This document shows, piece by piece, positions 51,397 to 59,590 of a DNA stretch of 64,000 nt. The first letter of the stretch is position 1, and each line of letters opens with the position of its first letter. Origin of the DNA: Fructilactobacillus myrtifloralis (GTDB lineage: Bacteria > Bacillota > Bacilli > Lactobacillales > Lactobacillaceae); NCBI RefSeq assembly GCF_024029335.1, contig NZ_CP097116.1, positions 1,116,001-1,180,000 of the forward strand, read 5' to 3'. Position numbers and translations under genes: made by a program. The notes under the pieces are model-generated. The model ran no database searches, was not told the DNA's origin, and saw only the letters and a list, made by a program, of their open reading frames with translations.

Positions 51397-51951
51397 ATGA
51401 TTTTAAATAAACAATTTTTATATGGTATAGCAAATGATCCTAGAAATGAAGTTCAAAAAAACCTTGGTCGGGCTTTTGGTAATAGTTCTTCATATGATCT
51501 TTTCATTTCGCATAGTTTTAAAGATAAAAATTTAATTGGAGCTTTAGCATCCCTTTTTGAAAAAGATGGAATATCGGTATATATTGATTGGATCCAGGAT
51601 TCGACACTAGATAGGTTAAATGTTACTTCTAGAACAGCGAACGTAATTAAAAATCGGATTAAACAGTGTACGGGATTAGCCTATATTGCCACAAAAAATA
51701 TTGTTGATTCAAAATGGTGCCCTTGGGAGTTGGGGATTGGTGATGGTATGAATAATGGGAAAGTATGTATTCTACCAATTCTTGAAACAAAATCAGATAC
51801 ATTTCATGGTCAGGAATATTTAGGATTATATCAATATATTGATTATTCATCTGCTGGTAGTTATGGAGGGAGTCATTTTTGGATAAATGATCCGCAAGAT
51901 GGTGAAAAAATTGTAACTCTTAAAGAATGGTTAAGAGGTAATGGTCATTAA
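51397..51951 (+). CDS. TIR domain protein (second TIR)
   Basis: A 184-residue protein with a canonical TIR domain from about residue 32: YDLFISHSFKDK (box 1), ISVYIDWIQDS (BB-loop region), GLAYIATKNIVDSKWCPWEL with candidate catalytic E111. An N-terminal extension of 30 residues precedes it. The ATG directly follows the caspase stop (TAAATG), so translation is coupled. It differs clearly from the first TIR of the operon, so they may make different signals or sense different phages. Its last 11 bases overlap the next ORF. Confidence 0.87.
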   Translation: MILNKQFLYGIANDPRNEVQKNLGRAFGNSSSYDLFISHSFKDKNLIGALASLFEKDGISVYIDWIQDSTLDRLNVTSRTANVIKNRIKQCTGLAYIATKNIVDSKWCPWELGIGDGMNNGKVCILPILETKSDTFHGQEYLGLYQYIDYSSAGSYGGSHFWINDPQDGEKIVTLKEWLRGNGH

Positions 51952-52195
51952 TTATGAACAATGGCAAGCGCACAAGCGGGCCGAATTGGGAAAAAAGCAG
52001 GCAGCGCAACGAACCAAACGTTCCAAGCTGATTAGGACGGTTTTAATCGTGATTGCCGTCCTGGTATTCTTATCGATCATAATGGGTTCCCTGTGGTTAG
52101 CGTTAGGCTTGATCTTTATGGGGTGCTTAGCGGCAATTCCCAATATTCTTGAAATCTTATTCATCGGGACCTTTTTTGACGACCATAATCATTAG
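51941..52195 (+). CDS. Small membrane protein, 84 residues
   Basis: An N-terminal basic helix (YEQWQAHKRAELGKKQAAQR) and two hydrophobic helices (LIRTVLIVIAVLVFLSIIMG and LWLALGLIFMGCLAAIPNIL). Its base composition is that of the host chromosome and not of the preceding TIR genes. The start lies inside the TIR gene and has only a poor ribosome site, so it may be a host gene whose front was replaced at the insertion point. Confidence 0.5.
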   Translation: MVINYEQWQAHKRAELGKKQAAQRTKRSKLIRTVLIVIAVLVFLSIIMGSLWLALGLIFMGCLAAIPNILEILFIGTFFDDHNH

Positions 52196-52227
52196 AATTC
52201 GTAGGTGATTTTAAGCATGAGTGTTAC

Positions 52228-52242
52228 GATTACAATGTAATC
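52228..52242. promoter_or_regulatory. Palindromic operator candidate
   Basis: GATTACAATGTAATC is a perfect 15-base palindrome 41 bases before the next gene, flanked by the further inverted pair TAAGCAT (52212-52218) and ATGCTTA (52253-52259). It resembles MarR/HxlR or BlaI-type sites. Confidence 0.5.
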
Positions 52243-52282
52243 ATTAGGATTAATGCTTAGTAAGCAGAAAGCGGGTCAAACA

Positions 52283-52936
52283 ATGAAAATGATGATTATT
52301 GGGGCCACTGGAATGACTGGTAAAGAATTAGTGGCAGAAGCCGTGGCCAATCAGATCCAGGTAGTAGCGAATGCGCGAAATGCGGACAAGTTAGCCGACT
52401 TACAAGCTGACTTTCCAGAAATTACAGTTTTAACTAAGGATGCTTTCGCGTTGGAACCAGCTGATTTTTCCGATGTCGATGTAATTATTGATGCGTTTGC
52501 CACCACGCCGAAGCAGGCGTATTTACACGTTGATTTAGCGACGAAACTAATCGCGATGTTTAGAAACAGTAACAAGCGCCTGGGCTTCATTTTAGGAGCC
52601 GGGAGTTTATACACCGATCAAACGCGTCAGCGCGTGGCGTATGATGATATCAAAGCTGATCAATCCACTGCTTCCTGGCGGGCAATTCCCGAAAATCAGC
52701 TCTATGAGCTAGAATTCTTACAGAACGTGAAAAACGTTAACTGGTTTGGGGTTTCTCCGGGCTTTAACTTTGTACCGGGTCCCAAAGCAGCGCAGGTCAT
52801 GGAAGGAACTGACTACTTGCTGTTTAACAAGGATCACGTTTCAGAAACCACGGCAGGGACGATGGCAGCTAGTGTGATTAAAGAAGTGCTCCACCCAGAG
52901 CATGCCAATCGTCGCTTTACGGTGATTAACGGATAA
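52283..52936 (+). CDS. NAD(P)-dependent sugar-epimerase-like oxidoreductase
   Basis: A 217-residue Rossmann-fold protein of the NmrA/atypical SDR group. Cofactor motif MIIGATGMTGKEL at the N-terminus; VIIDAFATTP, then GFILGAGSLYTD. No clear Tyr-x3-Lys, which is common in this group. The ATG at 52283 follows aaagcggg; an earlier ATG (52253) overlaps the palindromic region. A palindrome upstream suggests specific repression, perhaps redox-sensing. Function unknown. Confidence 0.82.
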   Translation: MKMMIIGATGMTGKELVAEAVANQIQVVANARNADKLADLQADFPEITVLTKDAFALEPADFSDVDVIIDAFATTPKQAYLHVDLATKLIAMFRNSNKRLGFILGAGSLYTDQTRQRVAYDDIKADQSTASWRAIPENQLYELEFLQNVKNVNWFGVSPGFNFVPGPKAAQVMEGTDYLLFNKDHVSETTAGTMAASVIKEVLHPEHANRRFTVING

Positions 52937-52955
52937 GACTTTACAATTATTACTA

Positions 52956-52996
52956 AAAAACCACTTAAATGGGGATTTCCATTTAAGTGGTTTTTA
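52956..52996. terminator. Terminator after the oxidoreductase
   Basis: A 17-base perfect stem (52956-52972 with 52979-52995) with A and T ends. Confidence 0.9.
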
Positions 52997-53126
52997 GTTA
53001 GTCATCGGGAGATGAGCTTTTTGATTTGTTTATCCTGAAAAATTAAGTTTCCAATGTTTTACCCCATCATTTTTGGTATGCTTAAATATAGACAAGTTAT
53101 TACTTTAACAAGGGAGAAGTCCAATA

Positions 53127-54200
53127 ATGAAAAGAATTGAATGGATTGATGTGACGAGGGGAATCGGAATGTTGTTAATTGTTATTGGACACTCCCTAAT
53201 GAACTATACTAATTCTGATTTTTCGAAAGCAGTTTTTGCCGTCAATGTTCCTATCTTCTTTGTTTTGTCGGGATACCTATTCAAGGTCAAACCATGGAAG
53301 AAATTTGCACATGGAGGGATGGATAATCTTTTGTTACCCTACATTGGAACTGCCCTTATTATTGTAATGCTTTCCATAATTGCCGTGCATTTTCCACACT
53401 TAAAGGGATTACAATCCCCGGGTAATGGACAACAAATGTTACTCGCAGCTGGGTATGGAATTGGAAGCCCGACCACGCTTAATCTAGGCACTTTTCATTT
53501 GGTTATTCCCGCGATTGGTGCCATTTGGTTCTTGTTAGCAATGTTAATTGGCAACTTTCTGTTCAATGTAATTGTAAAGCTGACCGGTCTGGTTCGATAC
53601 TCAATGACCCTGACTTTGGTCCTAAGTATTATCACAGCTCTGCTTGGTTTTACGACGGCAAAAGTACTGATATTACCATGGTCCATTAATGCGGCATTAA
53701 TTAGTCCAATTTTTTATTGGTTTGGCTATGCATTACGACACTATGATTTAGTCGAAGCTGGAACTAGCTACTATTTTATCGTTGGAATTGTCCTGTGGGT
53801 AATTTCAACTTGTTCTGGTTTTTTCTTTATGAACGTTGCATTTGCAACAAATCCTTTGCTGGCGGTGCTGGGAGGCATGGGCGGAAGTTACGCTTTGATT
53901 GTGATTTCCAAGTGGGCAGTAGCTCATGTAACCAGACTGACATTGCTAACGAATTTAGGGAAATATTCATTAATTGCCATGTGTTTTCACGATGTTGACT
54001 TAGATAATTTTAGTCTCCCTAATCGGGTCTTTTCCCTTTTAAGTACGTCTGGATTTAGTCTCGTGGGGGTAGTTGCTGTTGTAGCACTTCATTTAGTGGT
54101 CATCGCGCTAATGATTATTTTAATCCCCAAAATTCCAGTGTTACGAAATATTTATTTACACCGCCAGTTTGGTTTTAAAATTACCACCAAGTTAAAATAA
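53127..54200 (+). CDS. Membrane acyltransferase 3 family protein
   Basis: A 357-residue protein with about ten membrane helices. The N-terminus RIEWIDVTRGIGMLLIVIGH contains the conserved Arg and His of the OafA/acyltransferase-3 family, and VPIFFVLSGYLF is typical. It transfers acetyl or acyl groups to exported carbohydrates at the membrane. gggagaag precedes the ATG. Acceptor unknown. Confidence 0.9.
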   Translation: MKRIEWIDVTRGIGMLLIVIGHSLMNYTNSDFSKAVFAVNVPIFFVLSGYLFKVKPWKKFAHGGMDNLLLPYIGTALIIVMLSIIAVHFPHLKGLQSPGNGQQMLLAAGYGIGSPTTLNLGTFHLVIPAIGAIWFLLAMLIGNFLFNVIVKLTGLVRYSMTLTLVLSIITALLGFTTAKVLILPWSINAALISPIFYWFGYALRHYDLVEAGTSYYFIVGIVLWVISTCSGFFFMNVAFATNPLLAVLGGMGGSYALIVISKWAVAHVTRLTLLTNLGKYSLIAMCFHDVDLDNFSLPNRVFSLLSTSGFSLVGVVAVVALHLVVIALMIILIPKIPVLRNIYLHRQFGFKITTKLK

Positions 54201-54237
54201 GCCTTCTCGTCCTAATTGGATGGGGAGGCTTATTTTA
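54197..54237. terminator. Convergent terminator
   Basis: AATAAGCCT (54197-54205 region) pairs with AGGCTTATT (54227-54235) with an imperfect inner stem; serves the acyltransferase and the M50 gene. Confidence 0.6.
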
Positions 54238-55090
54238 GATGCAGGAGTTTCAACAGCAGCGCAACAAGCGTGATTTCTAGCCAACTGATTACGAGACACA
54301 GACTGATGAGAATTAGTAACACCAGCCATACGGCGGCACTAATTAACACGAATTGATCCAGCTGGTACGTCAGTTGTGGTTTCACGATGGCGATTCCCAT
54401 GATGACTATACTGAAGACCACGACTAACACCAGGTAAGTTTTAGCGCCCTGTAACGAACTCTTTAGGTCGGCAGAAGAGAGGCTAAAGGTGGTCGTGCTA
54501 ATCATGCCGATTAACAGGATGAGCAAGACTTGTTGCCAGCTAGCACTGGTTAAAAAGGCCTGCGCCGTTTCGCTAAGCCAGGTGAGACAGGTCTGCCAGG
54601 CAAAGCTGGCGTAGTCCGCAACCGGATGGGCTTGGTTAATAAATGCGGGCGCTTGAATGGGCGACCAGGTCGGATGACAGAGCACCTTAACCAACCAGCC
54701 GAGCACGAAGATCCCGCTGAACATCGGGGCGAGTCCGATGAAAAAATTACCCACCGCTTGGTACCAATTTCTCGGGTTATAACTGGAGGCAACGCTTCCT
54801 AGGGAGCCATCTCGATTGCCTGACAGGTTTAGTAGTTTAAAAGAACTAATGTGATGCAGGAAGACGAGCGCAAAGAGTAGGTGTCCCAGTTCGTGGATGA
54901 TCACGCCGAGACCGCCAACCCAGTACTGCGCCCGCTCGCTAAAGGTCGTGACGAGCGTTCGTTGGACCCGGCGGGCAAAGTGGGCGGTTAGCCAGCCGAC
55001 TAGTAACGGCCATCCAATTAAAATGATGCTTAAAAAGCCAGCTAACTTACCGGTTTGCCAGGCCCAGGCGAGGAAAAATGATTGGGACAT
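54230..55090 (-). CDS. M50-family-like membrane metalloprotease
   Basis: A 286-residue polytopic protein with a zinc motif HELGH in a membrane helix (VIIHELGHLLFALVF). A candidate third ligand region lies in the second half (NWYQAVGNFFIGLAPM). The family includes site-2 proteases and inactive relatives. No PDZ domain. The gene is alone on its strand. Substrate unknown. Confidence 0.8.
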   Translation of the reverse strand: MSQSFFLAWAWQTGKLAGFLSIILIGWPLLVGWLTAHFARRVQRTLVTTFSERAQYWVGGLGVIIHELGHLLFALVFLHHISSFKLLNLSGNRDGSLGSVASSYNPRNWYQAVGNFFIGLAPMFSGIFVLGWLVKVLCHPTWSPIQAPAFINQAHPVADYASFAWQTCLTWLSETAQAFLTSASWQQVLLILLIGMISTTTFSLSSADLKSSLQGAKTYLVLVVVFSIVIMGIAIVKPQLTYQLDQFVLISAAVWLVLLILISLCLVISWLEITLVALLLKLLHLK

Positions 55091-55247
55091 GCGCGTTTCT
55101 CACTTTCGTTGATAGTATGTTCATTATACTGAATGGTAGCCGGCCGGGCGTTAAAAAGCACTCGGTGCGGTGAATTGACAGTTTTTAAGGACTATAAGAA
55201 AATAGCGCTATGTAACCATAACGACGAGAAATGAGGTGGAGGTACGC

Positions 55248-56708
55248 ATGAAAATTACCCGATGGCTCGGCTTGCTGCTCACCCTAATGGTGAGTTTATG
55301 GGGACTGGGCGCTGTGGCCCACGCGGCCGGCCAGTCAAGTCGGTTTGTCCAAGATGAGGCGGGCGTATTATCCCCGTCCACGTTTCAGGCCGTGGATAAT
55401 GTCAATCAGTACCAGCTCAGTCATGTGAAGGGGAAGCCGCAGTACGCCGTGATCACTAAGAATGGGCTTCCCCGAGATACCAACATCGATGACTATGCGA
55501 TTGATACGGCCCGGAAGTTAAAAATTGGCCGGCCGGGCTGGCACAATGGAATCTTATTGGTAGTCAACGTGCAACCGGGCCACCACGTCGCGCGCTTAGA
55601 AGTGGGAACCGGGTTGCAAGGGGCGCTGCCAGATGGTGCCGTTGCCCAAATCTTTGCCACCCCCGCGGTGCACAATGCGCTCCGCCAGCAGGATTACGAT
55701 CGAGCGGTGCAAACGATTAGTACGTTAGTGGCACGGCGTCTGCGCGAGCATCAGCAAGAGATTGACCCGCCAAGTCAGACGCAATCACGGCAGACGACCC
55801 GGGCGGATCACCACGTGGGCCACCAGAATTTACTGTTTGTAATCTTATTACTGCTGTTAGTGGGGCTTGGGAGCCTTGTCTTTTCGTTAAAGGGACACTG
55901 GCATCGAAGCCGCAAGTCCTACGATCAAAAGGTCTTGGCCTTCTTACAGCACCAACAGTTACCGGTGAAGAATGAAGTCCTCTTAAACCGGATGGTGGAC
56001 AATCTCACGGCTAAACAGGTTAAACCCACGCCCGCCGCGCTATGGCAGGCCTTTAACGAAGAAAACTTAAAGCAGCAGGGAATTCAGCATGTCGAGGCTT
56101 TCCCTGAGTTGAAGCAGGGGCCCCTGAGCGTGCCCGCCTACCGGCAACGGTTAGCGGAATACGAGCAGAAAAAAGCGACCCGCACGCAAACGGTCAAAAC
56201 GGCGGCCACCAACTATCTCCGCGAGCAGGGTTATCCCGATGATCCGGCGGTGTTTCTGGTGAACCTCTTGGGAACCCCCGCCGTGCAACAGTACATTGCA
56301 ACGGGGACGAATTATGCGGCGGTTACTGCCACGATTGCCGACCAATTTCGCCGGCACATGGTGCTTAATTTCATGCAAACTGACCCAGACACCCAACGCC
56401 AGCTACAGCGCGAGGGTTTCATGGGACCGTATGCCGACTACGTGAACCGGTTGAGTCGGCGGCGTGTGGAGCGCATTTATAACGGTGGTAACATTCGGAG
56501 CGTCCTCTTACTATCAGCCCTAGCTGCTCTGTTAGGTTCATGGGGGGCGAATGCCGATCACCATGACCACTTTGACGACGGTCCCGGTTCGTTCTTTGGT
56601 GGTGATGGCGGCTCTGGCGGCTTCTTTGACGGTGGTTCGTTTGGTGACAGCTTTGGGGGCGACACCGGCGGATTTGACGGTGGCGGTGGCGACTCCAGTG
56701 GCTGGTAA
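55248..56708 (+). CDS. Secreted/membrane TPM-domain protein
   Basis: A 486-residue protein. Signal peptide (about 1-26) ending AHA|AGQ; TPM domain (about 30-170: FVQDEAGVLS, HNGILLVVNV, LEVGTGLQGALPDG); a membrane helix near 200-220 (LLFVILLLLLVGLGSLVF); a long cytoplasmic helical part; a second hydrophobic stretch (VLLLSALAALLGSWG) and a Gly/Asp/Ser/Phe-rich tail ending GGGGDSSGW. The build matches YgcG/TPM proteins, usually paired with LemA as here. The ATG at 55248 follows ggagg; the earlier ATG (55236) overlaps it. Function in envelope quality control is inferred. Confidence 0.88.
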   Translation: MKITRWLGLLLTLMVSLWGLGAVAHAAGQSSRFVQDEAGVLSPSTFQAVDNVNQYQLSHVKGKPQYAVITKNGLPRDTNIDDYAIDTARKLKIGRPGWHNGILLVVNVQPGHHVARLEVGTGLQGALPDGAVAQIFATPAVHNALRQQDYDRAVQTISTLVARRLREHQQEIDPPSQTQSRQTTRADHHVGHQNLLFVILLLLLVGLGSLVFSLKGHWHRSRKSYDQKVLAFLQHQQLPVKNEVLLNRMVDNLTAKQVKPTPAALWQAFNEENLKQQGIQHVEAFPELKQGPLSVPAYRQRLAEYEQKKATRTQTVKTAATNYLREQGYPDDPAVFLVNLLGTPAVQQYIATGTNYAAVTATIADQFRRHMVLNFMQTDPDTQRQLQREGFMGPYADYVNRLSRRRVERIYNGGNIRSVLLLSALAALLGSWGANADHHDHFDDGPGSFFGGDGGSGGFFDGGSFGDSFGGDTGGFDGGGGDSSGW

Positions 56709-56772
56709 CCAGCTTTAAAAGCCAGTATAATAAGAACCAAGCAACACGACCGGACGTAGAAAGGAAGAAACC

Positions 56773-57357
56773 ATGAAACTGAAAAAAGGCTACATCATTA
56801 CGGGGGTCATCGCCCTAATCATCGTGGTCCTAGGTGGGTGGTTGATTGGGACAAGTAATGGGTTTGTGCGCGGCCAGCAACAGATTAACCAGGATCAGGG
56901 GAACCTTGAGGTGCAACTCAAGCGCCGGGCGGATTTAACGCCCCAGTTAGTCAGCACCTTAAAGGGTTCCATGAAAAACGAACAAAAGATTTTTGGTGAC
57001 ATTGCGGCCTCCAGAAACCAGTATGCGAATGCGAAGACGTTGCAGGATAAAAACCAAGCGGTGCAGAACATGGACAAGCAAACCAACGTCCTGTTAAATG
57101 CGGTGCAGGAGAATTACCCTAACCTGGCGAGCTCGAATCAAGTTTCTGAGCTAATGACCCAGATTGAAGGCAGTGAAAACCGTGTGAGTCAGGCGCGCCG
57201 GACCTATAACCAGGATGTTACCGAATACAACACGCAGATTTCGGTGTTTCCGGGGGACCTGATTGCCCACTTTAAGGGCTTGAAGCCGTACCCAACGTTT
57301 AAGGCGGATGCGAACGCGCAAGCGGCCCCCAAAATTGATTTAAATACGGATAAATAA
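56773..57357 (+). CDS. LemA family protein
   Basis: A 194-residue protein with one N-terminal membrane helix and a long four-helix outer domain. NGFVRGQQQINQDQGNLEVQLKRRADLTPQLV is split here only by its known conserved positions: N-x-F-V near residue 32 and RRADL-x-PQLV near 50. It lies 64 bases after the TPM gene, the usual partner. Aaggaag lies before the ATG. Terminator follows. Confidence 0.92.
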   Translation: MKLKKGYIITGVIALIIVVLGGWLIGTSNGFVRGQQQINQDQGNLEVQLKRRADLTPQLVSTLKGSMKNEQKIFGDIAASRNQYANAKTLQDKNQAVQNMDKQTNVLLNAVQENYPNLASSNQVSELMTQIEGSENRVSQARRTYNQDVTEYNTQISVFPGDLIAHFKGLKPYPTFKADANAQAAPKIDLNTDK

Positions 57358-57387
57358 AAAAACAGTCCCGAGAGGACTGTTTTTTTA
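57356..57387. terminator. Terminator after lemA
   Basis: AACAGTCC (57361-57368) pairs with GGACTGTT between A and T runs. Confidence 0.88.
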
Positions 57388-57412
57388 TTAAAATGCTCAG
57401 GATCGCCGGATG

Positions 57413-57655
57413 TTATTGGTAAGTAATCGTCATGATGCATTTATAGGCATTTTGATAGGTAATATCGGTGTCTAAAATTTCGTAGCCATCATATTGGAGC
57501 CCACTCATCACCTCTTCGATGACCTGATTGGTGTCTTTATCAAAGAAAAAGGTAAAACCACTTAGTTTAAACGCAATCAGGTGCTTGTGGCCGTCTCGCT
57601 GCACCAGCCCCGGTTTTACTTTTTCGTAATGGGATGCGTTGGAAAAGATCGTCAT
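57413..57655 (-). CDS. Hypothetical small protein, 80 residues
   Basis: A soluble protein predicted as strands and helices (HKHLIAFKLSGFTFFFDKDT). It has gaggag upstream on its strand (rc of actcctt) and lies alone, convergent with lemA. No family recognised. Confidence 0.6.
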   Translation of the reverse strand: MTIFSNASHYEKVKPGLVQRDGHKHLIAFKLSGFTFFFDKDTNQVIEEVMSGLQYDGYEILDTDITYQNAYKCIMTITYQ

Positions 57656-57795
57656 AACTACTCCTTTACAAATTTAATTAAGTTGTTACTACAATAGCAT
57701 AGATACCGAACTAAGCATACCAATTTTACAATCCTTTGCTAGCGGACCGGAAACTACTATAATTAAGGTAATTAGAGCTGTTAAGGAGGGTTACG

Positions 57796-58203
57796 ATGCG
57801 ACGAACTAGAATGGGACTACTGCTAATCATGGGCTGTCTCGTACTCCTCACCCTAGCCGGGTGTCAAAACTTTTCCGTCACGGACCAGGGGCACGATTCT
57901 GTGAAAGTGTATGATGCAAACCACCAGCTCGTACGCCAGGCCACCCACGTGCGCCAACTAGACGCCATTACGAATCACAAGTACCAAGCGTTTCGCCATC
58001 AGGCGGTTCCAAAGGATGCTCAGGTCAATTACCGCTACGTAATTCACCAGCGCCAGCACAACCTGAAATTAACCGTGGTGGTCTATTCCAACTACCGGCT
58101 GGCCAAAATTAGTGGAATTCCGGTGCTGGGCAGTGGAACAGTTGCACTCACGCCCACCCAATTTAAAGAATTGAATGATCCAGAACGGCTGATTGCCCAG
58201 TAA
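57796..58203 (+). CDS. Small lipoprotein
   Basis: A 135-residue protein with a lipoprotein signal (MRRTRMGLLLIMGCLVLLT, lipobox LAGC with Cys 23). The outer part is hydrophilic and basic, of YxeA-like size. aaggagg is 6 bases before the ATG. It should be anchored to the outer side of the membrane. Function unknown. Confidence 0.78.
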   Translation: MRRTRMGLLLIMGCLVLLTLAGCQNFSVTDQGHDSVKVYDANHQLVRQATHVRQLDAITNHKYQAFRHQAVPKDAQVNYRYVIHQRQHNLKLTVVVYSNYRLAKISGIPVLGSGTVALTPTQFKELNDPERLIAQ

Positions 58204-58260
58204 ACGAGTATGATGAAGGAAGCAGATTAAAAGCAGAGGATTGGAAAGGAAGTTGAACCG

Positions 58261-58902
58261 ATGAAAGTAACGATTTTAGCTGCGGCAGGACAAATTGGAG
58301 AACTGGTCACCGCCGACTTATTGAACGACACGACTGATGAATTAACCTTGGTGGCCCGTGACGCGCCGGCCCGCTTGGCGAACTTTACTGATCCGCGGGT
58401 GACCCTCGTGGATTTAGACCTTTTGGAAACTAGTCAGCTAGCCGCCGTCTTGCACGGTCAAGACCTGGTGATTCTAGCAGTGACGCCCGATCAGGACGTG
58501 GCTGATAGTGTGATTAATGCCATGGACACGGCGGGCGTGCGCCGGATAATTGTTGCGGGGGCCATTGGTGTCGAAGATGAAGTTCCTGGTAAATTTGGCG
58601 AATGGAACCGCAAGATGAGTGGGGGCTTAATTGCTCCCTTTATTCAAGGCTTCCATGCCCTTGAAAATAGTGACCTGGACTACACCTATGTGCGGATGAC
58701 TTGGTTATATAATGATCCACAAAAGACCGACTATGTGATTACCCAACCAGGGGAACCCCAGGCCGGGGTGCAGATTAGTCGCTCAGCCGTGGCTAACTTC
58801 ATAACCCAGTTAGTGCAAGCCGGAGCCACTGATTACCAACGTGCTTCGATTGGGATTTATGAACCGGGTTCTGATCGCTATGACCACCCCACTTTTTACT
58901 AG
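58261..58902 (+). CDS. NAD(P)H-binding protein, NmrA-like
   Basis: A 213-residue Rossmann protein: TILAAAGQIGELVT (weak glycine motif), then VILAVTPDQDVAD and RRIIVAGAIGVED. Typical atypical-SDR of lactobacilli, related to the one at 52283 but with a different cofactor loop. ggaaagg lies before the ATG. Terminator follows. Confidence 0.82.
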   Translation: MKVTILAAAGQIGELVTADLLNDTTDELTLVARDAPARLANFTDPRVTLVDLDLLETSQLAAVLHGQDLVILAVTPDQDVADSVINAMDTAGVRRIIVAGAIGVEDEVPGKFGEWNRKMSGGLIAPFIQGFHALENSDLDYTYVRMTWLYNDPQKTDYVITQPGEPQAGVQISRSAVANFITQLVQAGATDYQRASIGIYEPGSDRYDHPTFY

Positions 58903-58934
58903 CGCCCGTCGTCTTAGTTAAATTAGCAACCCAC

Positions 58935-58967
58935 AACAGCCTTCGTGATGCGGGGGCTGTTTTTTTA
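58935..58967 (+). terminator. Terminator after the NmrA-like gene
   Basis: AACAGCC (58935-58941) pairs with GGCTGTT (58955-58961), then T residues. Confidence 0.85.
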
Positions 58968-58977
58968 GGAATTATTG

Positions 58978-59037
58978 TGACGGAGTGTCATTTTTATTGG
59001 TTAAAATGTTGACACCGTGTCACCGTAATGGTAAATT
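58978..59037 (+). promoter_or_regulatory. Promoter with two operators for the TetR-ABC operon
   Basis: TGACGGAGTGTCA (58978-58990) and TGACACCGTGTCA (59010-59022) are two 13-base palindromic sites 32 bases apart (three helical turns). The second overlaps the -35 TTGACA (59009-59014); the -10 is TAAATT (59032-59037) after 17 bases. This fits autorepression by the TetR protein encoded next. Confidence 0.7.
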
Positions 59038-59072
59038 ACAGGTAAACCAAGTTAGTAAAAGGAGAACAGACC

Positions 59073-59579
59073 ATGCCAACTAGCACTTTTGAAAAATTAC
59101 CAGCCGAGAAACAAGCCCGGATTAACGCGGCCCTGTTAACGGAGTTTTCGGCCTATTCCCTCGCAGAAGCTCAGGTCGCTCGAATTGTAGCGGATGCCGA
59201 GATTTCCCGGGGATCGTTCTATAAATACTTTAATGATATTTCTGATGCCTACCGCCACGAGTTTCAGCAGGTCATGTCGGAACTACACGCCCCCTTTAAA
59301 CGGGGCGCTTCAACCGTGGACGTTTCCGAAATGGTCCGGATGGTTGCGCAGTTTGTCACGGAAAGCACGCACAGTGAGTACCGAAGCTTCATGCGCCTGT
59401 ATTACCAACGCAACCAGTATCTACTGCCAACCGATATTTCACCGCGCACCCCCACCGAACGGGAGTGGGCGAGCTCGGTCCTGATTCACCAAAGCATTAA
59501 GGAAATCTTGCTGAATCCGGAGCGCCAGGCCGATTACCTCGCTCGCTTAGAGCGGACTTTAACCCAGTTGTTTAGTTAA
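59073..59579 (+). CDS. TetR/AcrR-family regulator
   Basis: A 168-residue regulator. Helix-turn-helix: AQVARIVADAEISRGSFYKY. aaaggag is upstream of the ATG. It begins an operon with an ABC exporter, and two operator copies lie in its promoter; it likely represses its own operon until a drug or peptide binds. Confidence 0.9.
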   Translation: MPTSTFEKLPAEKQARINAALLTEFSAYSLAEAQVARIVADAEISRGSFYKYFNDISDAYRHEFQQVMSELHAPFKRGASTVDVSEMVRMVAQFVTESTHSEYRSFMRLYYQRNQYLLPTDISPRTPTEREWASSVLIHQSIKEILLNPERQADYLARLERTLTQLFS

Positions 59580-59590
59580 GGAGGCTTACA

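Noticed and set aside
50020-51951. CBASS or Argonaute-type system instead of Thoeris
   Set aside because: No nucleotidyltransferase/cyclase, Argonaute or HORMA gene is present; the signal genes are TIR proteins.
55175-55198. TTGACA with TATAAG before the TPM gene as a promoter
   Set aside because: The spacer of only 12 bases is too short; the true promoter was not found.
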